From assembly GCA_000310025.1 (NCBI GenBank), contig FN648498.1, positions 533,326 to 597,325 of the forward strand: a stretch of DNA of 64,000 nt, read 5' to 3'. Positions 34,918 through 46,700 of the stretch are shown in pieces. The notes under the pieces were generated by a model that ran no database searches, was not told the origin of the DNA, and was given only the letters and a program-made list of their open reading frames with translations. The stretch comes from Ectocarpus siliculosus. Lineage: Eukaryota; Sar; Phaeophyceae; Ectocarpales; Ectocarpaceae. Position 1 is the first letter of the stretch. The number at the start of each line of letters is the position of its first letter. A program made the position numbers and the translations under genes.

Positions 34918-37791
34918 CTAGAGTTGGAGAGAGACCGGGAGGGGGCACAAAAGAGTAGATTTCGTCGCCCTGGATCCCCTCACGGTACGTGCGTGGAGAT
35001 GAATAGCCTCGAGAGGCCAACTTTTCTGGGTACAACTTGAAGACATGGATGCACTTGGGAGAGGAGAGCACCAGAACGAACGCTGGTGCCTAAATTCTTT
35101 CATACGGACGGTCTTTTGGACACAGAGCCGTGTGTATCCCAATACCGCAACGGAGGGCATGTGCGGCAGCCAACTCAAAACAAAAATTCGGCGCCTTGCC
35201 CATAGATGTCTAATACCGACTGCTGTCTCCGTCTTCCGTCTTCTAACCAGTCGAAACGACTCTTCCACACTCATACACTACACCGGAAACCCTTCTCAAC
35301 AAACCGTCGGTGACGCGCGGGTGTGACGGAACATGGAAAAAGTATTCTGGTCCTGAATTGACAGTCGAAATTCGGGTGGGGGACCACCGGTCACATTCAA
35401 CGGTCACAACCGACGGTCTCACAATAAGATCAACCAAGCGTCGCGTGGGTCGAGTTTGACGGTGGGGACCACGCGAATTAGGCGTACAAGCTACTTGTAC
35501 TATACCTTCCTTCTGGTTTTGAGGTTTTTCGTCTCCGCGCTTGCGTCCACGCACCAGCACACTCGTCGCCCTTTGTTTTTCGCCCATCTATCGATTCCGC
35601 AATCATTTCGCTGCACACTTTCCGGTTGAAACACGCTCACACAAGCTGCCCCACACGTCCACCTTAACCTTTCCCGCTTGCTAATCTATGGATGTAACAC
35701 ACACCACGGCACTGTAGCATGCGACGCACGGTTACATACCTCGAACACGATCTTGGACAACTCCGCCCTCTCAGCAGCCGCCTTCGTGCACTCCTCACAT
35801 ACCCTGGGGAACCATCCACCTCCCTCCTCCTCCCCCTCCCCTGGCGAGTACCTCACTCCGAACGTTCTTTCAAGCGCACTCTTGGCAGTGGAGGTAGAGG
35901 TGGAGGACGCGGCTCCGCCGGCGCTAGAACTACTCCCACCACCACCACCACCACCACCACCACCACCACCACCACCACCACCACCACCGCCGCCACCACC
36001 ATCTACATGCGTCACATAGCCGACCTTTAGAACGAAGACACGAAAACGACAACAGCGGGAAGGGGGGCACCAAAAACACAAGAAACATGTCACAAGACAA
36101 GAGGTGGACGGTTTAGACCAACACACAAACTCCTGCGTACATGAAGCGAAAACTGAGGCAATATTAAACCTTCTAGCATACTTCCAAGTATTTGATACAA
36201 TAGACCCACTCTTGTCATACTGTTTCTACTTTCAGCCCCCACGTGGCTAGACTTACATAGCGCTGGCAAAACGATAACCGCAAGCGACCAGTAGCCTTCG
36301 AAGGGTTTTTCTGATAGGTACAATAAACATGTAGAATAAACCATGCAGTCGGGGAAGTTGGGCTAGGGCTAGGGTTAGGGCTAGGGTTAGGGTTAGGGCT
36401 AGGGTTAGGGTTAGGGTTAGGGTTAGGGTTAGGGATATAGTGTGTGCGTGTGCGTACGCCCCCCCTGTTGTACTCCTCGTACGTATCATGAGCTTAATAC
36501 CTCGCGAGCGAGGGCGGTCCGAAGCGACTCACTTGATGTAGGTCGACCCATTCCGCCTCCGTTATAACTTCCGCCTCCGGCACGCCATCCTCGTCCGACA
36601 TGACCGAAAGAACGCTTGCGCCTGCGGCGCCTGCGGCAGGAGGAAGCTGACCCCTCTCCAGCAACTGCCGCAACCGCTCCCCCACGACCACAAGGCCGTG
36701 GTCACACCGAAACGCCTGCCGCCCCAAGACGGAGTACCGACATGGTCAGGGTTTGGGGATATGTTCGACGGCCAAACTCGTTGTCTCGTTTGCCACTTCA
36801 ATACACTTTCCATAAGGTCGGAGGAGATAGGGTTGGGAATAGGGTTAGCGCGAGATTGCCTAGACCCCACAGCGGTAGGGTCGTGGTCGCAACGAAAAAA
36901 CTGCCGCCCCAAACGGAGCACCCACAAGGTCGGAGGAGAAAGGGTCGGGAATGGAGAATGGGGTTAGCGCTAAAACCTAGGCCCGGCAACGGCCAACTCG
37001 CGGTCGCAATGCTGCTCCTACAGCACCGAACGTATTGGGGTCGAGGATAGCAGTAGGTCTAGGGGGTAGGGTGAGGGTCGGGATTAGCTCTACAACGACC
37101 GGGCTGCGCATCTGCCACGCGCCAAAGGACGCGATGTTCAACATCGAGACAGCGTCTGGGTGAATTAATTAATGATCTGGACTGTTGTGAGGGTGAGAAA
37201 AGAGGCCGGCCATTCTTTTCCGGCTTTACACAAACAAAAAAGACATGCAAAGCGTTGAGAATATCGATGGATGAACCACCAGGGGTCAGGTACGGCAGTG
37301 GCTGAGACAAGCAAGCGCCCATTTTGATTAGAATCATGTTTCTATCCACGCCATGATCCCAGGCAAGACGCGCAACGCAAGCATTTTTTTTACACCGGAA
37401 CCGCAGGCCTGTGGACGCAGCGCACCTGGGTAGCAGTAGTTCACGGTGGGAAGCTGCCGTTGGATATGTATGCATGTCAAAGATACGGTAGATTGGGGTT
37501 TCTATCTGCCTGGTTGGCATGTTGGCAGGAGAGAGATAGATGGAGAGAGAGAGACCAGACTCGTGTGCAATAATAATACACTGTGTTTACCATCACCAAG
37601 GAGGTGAATTGACCAGCCCCCCGAGGCCACGGGGGGAGGATACTGGTCCTAGGCCCTGCCTGACTTCAGGCGTGTCTACAGTTATCGATAACTCAGGCTG
37701 ACGGACCAGGGTCAGTCAGGGTCAAAAAACATTTTCGTGACAACAGCAGGACGAGCTATTCCGGATCGCGGCACCGGGGACGCCCGTGGAT

Positions 37792-37837
<46 letters not shown>

Positions 37838-40800
37838 GCACCGCGCCCAGGGGCAAGCGCCGCAGCAACAGCGCCCTCCCGGTCAACAGCAGCAACAGCC
37901 GTCTTCAGGAGGGGGACGGGGCTCCGGGGGGGCATCTTCCACCAACTTTCACCAACGCCATGTTGGAGGTAGGGCTGTTTTTTCCGGGAAATCCCAGGGG
38001 CAGGCCGCTCCGACGCCTTCTCTGCCGCCCGACCCGTTCCCGTCCGCTACCACTGCCCCCGCATCTTTTCCAGCGCTGTCTGAGGGTGTGGGGGTGCCAC
38101 CAGGCCCTGAGGGGCCATTCGTGCCGGCGTTTCGTGGGGTTCAGCCCGGAGGTATGTCTGGGTTTGATTCTGAAGGTATCGCGGTTGATTCGCAGGAAAA
38201 ATGGTGCCAAGTGAGCTTGTCGGTGCCTGGTGCTGCCGATATGACTGCCATGATCCGCACGGGGCATGTTTTCTGTGTGACCGCAAGCACGCGGCCGTCT
38301 GCGACTTTCAGCTTCCCCGGGTTTTGCGTGCCCCCCCACGACCTGTACATCAGGAAAAGCAGCTTGCAGCCTACTCGCGATACCGGCTGACATGGTGGTG
38401 AGCCCTGATCCAGAATCCAGAACCGCAACGGCGTCTATGGCAGTCATATCGGCAGCACCAGGCACCGACAAGCTCACTTGGCACCATTTTTCCTGCGAAT
38501 CAACCGCGATGCCTTCAGAATCAAACCCAGACATACCTCCGGGCTGAACCCCACGAAACGCCGGCACGAATGGCCCCTCAGGGCCTGGTGGCACCCCCAC
38601 ACCCTCAGACGGCGCTGACTGACGAATTGGTGTGGCATGATTTAGTCAGGCATGATATCGCCGTGTACGGGTGTTTATCATTCACAAACACCGCTGTCGT
38701 TTTCTTCTTGAGTACAACCAGGTGCCTACTGCTGTTTGAGTTCAAGCTGATTAGTGTCTACTCCGGTAGTAATAAGCTTTGGGGGCATTGTGGACGCAGC
38801 GCACCTGGGTAGCAGTAGTTCACGGTGGGAAGCTGCCGTTGGATATGTATGCATGTCAAAGATATGGTAGATTGGGGTTTCTATCTGCCTGGTTGGCATG
38901 TTGGCAGGAGAGAGAGATAGATGGAGAGAGAGAGACCAGACTCGTGTGCAATAATAATACACTGTGTTTACCATCACCAAGGAGGTGAATTGACCAGCCC
39001 CCCGAGGCCACGGGGGGAGGATACTGGTCCTAGGCCCTGCCTGACTTCAGGCGTGTCTACAGGCCACACCTGGTTCAGCAGGCACCCCGGCCGGTCGGAG
39101 CGTATGCTCGAGTTGTCGTGGAAGGCTCGCCACGTCGACATCCACCATGCTTCCACAACGAAGTACCGCTCGTGCGACGACCCCCTGCCGCTGCAGCTGT
39201 TGCCATGTCTACAAGCACCGGTCAGTGGTCGGGGCCGATACAGATGGCCGTGGTCAACCAAGAGGCCAACATAATAACAACAAGTGCGGCACGAAAGTCA
39301 GGTGACACGTGATGAGATCTCGCAGCAGATCAGTCCAAGAGACCAAGAAAACTGCCCGCGTTTCGGGAGGTCAAAAGTCCCCCCCCCCGAAACTTCTTTA
39401 CATACGCGTTTGGTGTAACGGTGATCGGTCCTGTGGGAACAATGCTCCGTCCTCTCGAGGACGGGTGGTCAATGGTTTAACCGTTAAGGCATGCAAAACA
39501 TAAGAGTACGCCCCCCCCCCCCCGAAACTTGTTTACATAGGCGTTTTGTGTAACTGTTAAGCGCGAAAATAGCATAAATAGCATCACAGATGGCGCTTGG
39601 CTACGGCAGTGCAATATTCGGGTCCTCGCAGCATAACGGCGCGGGGGTAACACAGCTCGCCCGATGCCCCGTAACATATGTCGGGGGCGGGAGAAGAGCA
39701 TACTGCGTCCGTCACCGCGCGCACACGGTTAATGGCATTTAGAGGTATTTTGTGTTTTCAACCGCACTGAGACTGACGTATTTTCATTGGTCAGCCGGTT
39801 AGCGCGGTCGATGCTACTAATAAAAACACACACACACATACTTTCAAGTTTTTTTCGTCCGGGGCGCACAGCCAAGCATGCTTCAAGCCGCTAGCGTACG
39901 GGGCCGGATACAAGACACTCCTTCCTACGACCACCGCCCCGCCGTTTCTCTTGCAAAACAAGCCACACGCTAAGACCGGCCCCACAAACCACAGCGCAGT
40001 GCTGCATACGACCTGACCCAAAACACCAACAGGAACCGAGGTAGGGTTCCACCTCCCCCGGGCCTGCCGCGGGCTTTGAGGCTCGCTTGCCTGCTATTGC
40101 TGCTGCTCGAAGAACCTCCCCGGCTGTGCGCGAGCAATCTCGGGGGGAGAGCATCGCTTCGCTTCCAGAGGCCTTTGAGAGACGGACCGGTCACGAGCTC
40201 CGCGCTCTTCGCCTGCCTCAGGTCCAGCTTGAGCTTCATCTCATCCTTATCCTAGGGTGTCCGCGCGAAAACGCGTTTGTCAGGTGGTCGGAGTGGGAGG
40301 GAGGAGGGTTGCTCGTGTTCCCTCGGTCGAGGAGCTCAGCGCCCTCAACATCAGAGAGCGTGGGCAAAAGATGATGGCGTGACTACTCTCTCATCATCTC
40401 GTCGACAAGCTCGACGTCGCGAAACACCAACTGGTCGGAATAAAAATAACTGAAAATTGTCAGAGAGACAAGCTCACCTGCGCTACGGTAGTCGCACCGC
40501 CTACCTGAAGGGTCGGTTTGGACTACGGTACGGTATGGTATGGTATGGTATGGTACGGTACGACACGGTATGGTACGGCGCGGTGCGGTGGGGTGCGGTA
40601 CGGGTGTCACACCTGCTCTTCGCACTGGCTGCACGGCTGAGTTCCGGCCGGGTACTCGACCTCCTCCGCCAACGGGAAGAGGTTCTTCACCATCTCCCAC
40701 CCCCGTGGGGAGATCCAGCGGTACTTGCGCCTGCCGGATTTCCTGCCATCCCGAACGAGCGCGAGAAAAATCAAACAATCAACCCATCAAAAGATTCAAA

Positions 40801-43160
40801 ACGGAGGGGAGATGCGACACTGATGACGCCTACCGACAGAAGTGATTTCAGAGAGAAAAAAAAAAGGCATCTCCTCACCAGCCATGGGTGCAGCAGTCGC
40901 AGCTAACCTTTACCTTACCACCACGCGACTTCACCAGGCTACCTGCTAACTCGCTTGCTGCTTCCGCATCCACCTCTCTACAACGCGGAAACGACCAAAA
41001 CGAGACCCAACAGAATTCCAAGCAACAACGGTAAAGACCGCCGCCGGAGTGCAAAGAAAACAAAATGCCGTGCTGCTGTAGGCGTTGCAGATATGTAGCG
41101 AAAAAACAAGTAAAAAGCTAACGCACCCGCCGACAAGGTTCCCGTGCTCGCACGTGATGTTCTGGTTCACCCGTCCATCCGGCAGCCTCATCGCACCAAC
41201 CGGCTCTCCGCCAGCACCGCCACCCTGCCCTCCCCGACCCCGCCCCTTCCCGCCCCCGCTGCCCTTGCCCTTGCCACCGCCGCCTTGCGAGTTCGACGAG
41301 CTCTTGCCGGCATTGCGGAGGAACTGTCATCATGCGAGCGAGAAACGTAGGCTTTCTCAGACGTGTTGGCGGGCAGAGTCTCCGGCGCGCTTCATGCAAA
41401 GGGGTAAAAAAGGAAATGGTAGTGGTCCCGAAATATCGCGGTCCCGAACAGGGCGGTTTTCGCGTTAACACATCCCTCGACACAACACCTACCTGGCAGC
41501 CTACTTCACGTACTAAATTTGAGTTCGGGGAGCTTCCCCCGAAAACGCGGATCCCGATAAGTACATAACACGGTGATTTTTGTCTGTCACTACACCGCGA
41601 TATATATATATCGGGACCCACTGCCGATCTAGTCCGCGACAACTCTTCTTCTTGGACGGGCGGGTGAAGCCAGGTAAAACCTCAGCAGTGCATTCATTTG
41701 GCAGGCTACATTAGAGCTCACCATCGGATGAAATTAAAGCTCCGGCCTCCTCGAGACTATACAAAACCTCTTCTTTGCCAAATGACGAAAAAAAAAAACT
41801 CCCGCAGCAGAAGTCTACCACAAGCTGCGTTCGTTCGTCTCTATCCCGAGTTCACGCATCAACGGATTGCTGCCGCTTCCTCTGACGTCAAAAACACCAC
41901 GTGCCTGTACCATACTGCACGCCTGTTTCTTCCAAGCCTACCCCCCCCCCCTCCCCCTGCATACAACCTACCCACGTCGTCCCCCTTCACCTCTTCCTCT
42001 AGAAAGCTAGCTCACCTGATCGTGGCAGACTTTCAAGTCCGCTACCCACTTGCGCGATATCGCAAACGGGACTTGGGGTGACGCCCCCGATCCCCTCCCT
42101 CCCCCTCGGCCTCTTGCCGCGCGCGTTCCTTCGCGCTGCTGCTGCTGTGGTGGTGGCCACGAAGGCTCCGGCTTTTCCAACTCCGCCAAGAGCTGTCCGC
42201 TCTCGCGAGACACGTTCACGTTGCTCTCCCTTCCCCCCAAGGCATCACAAGGGACCAACAAAAAAAGAAAGGGGCGGGGGGTGGTATACTGCTGTCACGC
42301 AGAGCTCGTTGGTTCCTCGGCTAGCTACAACAATGTTAAGGTACATACGCCTACATTATCTCTAAACCACTTCCAAATGACGACTAAAGACTATACCTGC
42401 TGTGCACACGTAGAGGGTAACGACACATTGTAGCATAGCTTGCAACGAGAGCAACCGCTCGACTCACTTCTGCCCGATGTGGTCCTTGACACAGAGGGAG
42501 CAGTAGTAGTTCGAGGCGGAGAGGTGGTAGTCCGGACGAGGCATGCACACCGTCGACAAGATTCCCTCGTAGGCAGCCCTGGTGACCAGCTTGAACTTGG
42601 ACACCGAGGCCGGGTGGAGCCCGCCGTGGGGGCAAAGCAGCGGCACGTTGGTCAGGCGCTCCGTGAAAACGCACGGCGTTTCCTCCTCAACCTCCTCCGT
42701 CAGGAGAACCTGTTCCTTGTTGTCGTCCGTGGCAATTCGACACGTGGTTCCCGCCACGTCGCCCTCCACCCCATCAGCATCATGACTGAAGCAAACGGAA
42801 CTTTCGTCCGAGCCAGGGTTGCCCTCCTCCTCCGGGGCCCCCTCTTCCTCCTCCTCCTCCTCCTCCCTCCGCGGCACAGGCCCCCCTGTTGCCTCTTCTT
42901 CAGGGCCTCCTCCGCTGCTGTGTGCCGCCACAGCAGCGCCATCCGGCTCTGGTCCATCACCGGCATCGGCGGCTCCGGCGTCATCGCTGGCCTCGCCCTC
43001 CCCCGCCGCCTTGGTGGTCTCTTCCACCTCCATCATCTCGCTGCCGCCGCCGCCGGCCTCCCCCCCCTCAGAGGCTGCAACACCGTCGAGCACGAGGGGG
43101 TCCCCGCCCGAGGAGCCGCCGTTCGCTGGAAGAGACATCGCCGTGGACGCCGCCGCCGCC

Positions 43161-43195
<35 letters not shown>

Positions 43196-43755
43196 CTCGC
43201 CATTGTGATCGGCGCGCTGCCCGACGATCCACTGCCGCAGCCACTCCGCTTCCACCCAGAAGAACTCGCTCTCGGGGATATTCCCTGGCAGCTCTTCTTG
43301 TCCCTCTTCTTCTTCGCTGTCGGCGGCGGCAGTAGCGGCGGTCGGGGATTGCGCCAAGGACGCGGCCACCGCCTGCGCGAAGTCGAGTTCCTCCTGGGTG
43401 GTTGACTCGTCCGCCTCGGCGGCCGCAGCGACGATGGCGGAGACGGCGGCGGCTTGCCTCGCCTCGTTGCCATCGCCTCCCGCCGTGGCGGCCGATTCTT
43501 TGAGCTCCTCGTCGGAGGGGCTGGGGTGGACGTACGGGACAATTGCCTGCTGCTGCTCCTGCTGCTGCTCCTGCTGCTCCTGCTGATCGTTGTCCACTGC
43601 GATGGCGGGGTGGAGATACTGGTAAGTAGTTGCGGTAAATGGGTGGGGATTGTATACTACGGCCTAGAAAGGCTTTTCCGAATGAAATAAATACAGTGTG
43701 ATGCCCAAGAGAGGGGGGGGGCGCTAACATGGGGGGAACACGCCGACAGCGCCAT

Positions 43756-43788
<33 letters not shown>

Positions 43789-46700
43789 ATCGCATGCAAC
43801 GAAGAGGGAAGAGACACACAGAACCGTCGCCCGCCATGCAAGTTCACAAGGACAAAGGATAACACAACCATCAAAATATCAACAATAAAACCAGGCCGAA
43901 AATAAGAAGCGCCGCTGTCTTCGCTCTGCCGTTAAACCCTGGGATTGTCGAGTCGAACCTCTCAAAGGAAAGCTCCCGTGCTACGGTACCGGTCTCACTC
44001 TACAGCTCACGCGCGCATTCGCCACAACTTACAATACAACGTGCTCCCACACGTACAGCAGATGCACGGCAGCACCATCTGCTCACCACCCACCAGCACA
44101 AACAAGCCATGACACACACACTCCTCAGGATGTGCCTGCCCCCTACTTGTAGAGCGATTTTCAAACCTCGGTTACTCCACAACCAAGATTTGTCTGTACC
44201 GTACCGTATACCATGCCGTGGTATTCCGTAATAGGCGGAGAGATGACACCCCGTCCCAGAACGATTTTCAAACCTCGGTTACTCCACAACCAAGATTTGT
44301 CTGTACCGTACCGTATACCATACCGTGGTATTCCGTAATAGGCGGAGAGATGACACCCCGTCCCAGAACGATTTTCAAACCTCGGTTACTCCACAACCAA
44401 GATTGTGCCAAACACCAAAAAAGGCGGTTTTTGAAACATCTCGTAGAGGGCCTTCCGTAGACATTTGGGACTCTGCCGCACCCCCTAGGTTTTTTTAGCA
44501 ATTGGTGGTTTGAAAGGCGTTCTAGGGTGGGTGCCACCTCACGGTATTTCACGGTATTTCGACAACGTTCCTCACGGAGAAATGACCTCTTCGCGTCGCT
44601 AAACATCTCCGAATCCCGGCGACACACAGCCATTCAGGCAACCCACCTCCTACATCCTCGTCGTCCCCCCCGGCGGCGGCAGCGGCGGCGGCGGTAGTCC
44701 CTTCGTCCGCGGTGCACGAGTCAGCCCTCGAGCGTCGCCTCGCCCTCTTCGCTGCCGGCCCATCTCCCGGCTCTTCGTGGCCCTTGCCGTCGTCGGCCTT
44801 ATCCTCCTCCTCTTCTTCCTCCGCCTCCTCTTCCTCTTCCTCTTCCTCCTCTCCAACCCCTGCGTTGTTTTCCTGGTCGATCACTATAGCCTGCGCGGGT
44901 CCCTTCCCCTTGCCTGCTCCCGCCAAGGAAGCAACAACAAACCCGCGGCGAGGGGGGGTAGATAGGCTTGTATTTCGTGGTTATTGGTGCTGGCGTATTT
45001 GCTTGCGAGCGCATACGCGACGGTTATTAAGGGAATCTAAGCAGCTCGTCGGGTCTAGCGGAAGTACCCTATTTAGTTTCTTTGCTGCCCATCTGCTATC
45101 GTCGCTCGTAGCTGCTGAGCTCCGATCCGCGGTGTGAGTTCCGATCGGTCTTGCTACTAAACAATTCCCGTCCGTCGGCCCCCTCGCCCTCACTTCCGCG
45201 GTCCTCACCAACAAAGTTCCAGCAGGGCCTTCACTCCATGTACCACTCTCACTCAGGTGGTCGAGGTCTTTACTATCCATAACGTCTTGGGGTATACGAA
45301 ACGACGCAGTATTGTACTTTAGTGTACTCCGCCGAGACTCGAACACACAACCTCAACCGTTGTGAGCTTTACTGATATAACGGGGTATAGGCTGCTTTAT
45401 GAGGGTACTCAAATACCGTAGACGACACAAGATAACCGCCGGGGCTACCGGCATCTATCTAAGCTAGTTTGGTGAAATGATGGATACATAATTACACCAG
45501 ATGGCGGGTTCACCCTTCGGTAAAAGTGAAGCCGGTCGAATGTCGGCGACTACATGTGGGCATGGCAGAAAAGGGGGGAATGGCGGTGTGGCTGCAGAAC
45601 ACAAACCACGAACCACGGCATACTACAGATGTACGACAGCTCCCGCATTATAGCAGTCGCTTTTGGAGCTCAAGGACATGGCGTTCTGTGCAGTAAGCAC
45701 GCAACTAGAAATGGTAGCAAAGGCAATAGTAATAAGCGGCGGGGCTTACCCTTGCGTCCGGCGGGGGGTGCGGGCTTGAGGGGTGGGCCGAAAATTCTGG
45801 CGTAGAGCTCCCGCCTGTCTTGCATGTCCCCGTCTAGTACAAGCTTCTCACAGTCGTATCTGTCCACGTTCGCAAGTAACGTCTCGTTCGATGCTTGCAC
45901 AGCCGCCTGCAAAAGTCAACCGCCGGAGGAATCGGTCAACACAGCAAACATGTAACCGGTCGTTCGTACGATGTGAGAAAAGCGCCACCGGTGCCATGCC
46001 ACGCTACACAGCAAACATGTAACGCACGGTGTCAGAGAAGCGCCACCGGTGCCTTGCCATGCTACCCAAGCACCACGCGTGGTGTCATGTCACATCAGGC
46101 AAGCGTCATCACTGCCCCGCCATGTAAGCGGCAACGGACTGCGATCGATGTCACCGACACGACCGAAACACGACAGAAAGAAGGAAGAAATAAACAAATA
46201 AAGCGTGGATGGAGGAGCTCACCAGCACATCCTCCGGCAGCTTCTCGGCGTCTCGTTCGGCACTGCTGGGCCCCCACGCAACCCCTCGCTTGACGTAGAT
46301 CAACATGTACGCGTCCTCCGAGCCGCGTGGCTTCTTCGCCCCCGCCTGCCCGCCCTTTCCACTGCCGACACTACCGTCGTCACCGCCGCCCCTGCCACCA
46401 CCGCAGCCGTCTCCATCCTCCGCAACAACGCCGCCAACTTTGCTTTCGACCACCTCGGTTTCTTCCCTCTCGTCGTCCGCATCTGCCGAAACGGCTGCAC
46501 CATCTTCCCGAGCCCCCCCGCCGCCACGAACGTGCGCCGAAGCATCCGGTGCCTGCTGCGCTCCGTTTTCCTGCCACTCCGCCTTGGCATCATCGCCCCC
46601 GCCGGCGCCGCCACTGCCCAGGCGCGGGCCTTGCCTCGAGCCACGGGTGGTGCCTCCCGCAGGGACGATGGCGTCATAGGGAGTTCCGCAGAATTTTTCT

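Larger units (their letters stand above)
39070..43596 (-). other. DUSP-domain exons of the USP48-like gene
   Basis: Three DUSP-type segments are visible: FFWVEAEWLRQWIVG with LLCPHGGLHP (exon 43596-42468), FAISRKWVADLK with ITCEHGNLVGG (exons 42229-42016 and 41323-41127) plus RKYRWISPRGWEMVKNLFP, and YFVVEAWWMSTWRAF (39190-39070) continued by FRCDHGLVV in exon 36715-36533. This three-DUSP order is the USP48 signature. Exon 43596-42468 is expanded by Gln, Ala, Glu and Gly tracts. A further possible exon (about 40381-40440, VELVDEMMRE) was left out because no in-phase donor exists. Confidence 0.82.

Noticed and set aside
36253-36489. LTLTLALTL repeat protein
   Set aside because: It is the translation of the interstitial telomere-like tract.
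36716-39069. Gag-like ORF as a cellular Gln-rich gene
   Set aside because: It lies wholly between the paired LTRs and joins a retropepsin-like fragment.
40381-40440. Possible USP48 exon LVFRDVELVDEMMRE between exons 40730-40613 and 40251-40091
   Set aside because: The frame hits TAG directly and the only GT donor gives the wrong phase. Skipping it keeps phase 0 and a total length divisible by three.
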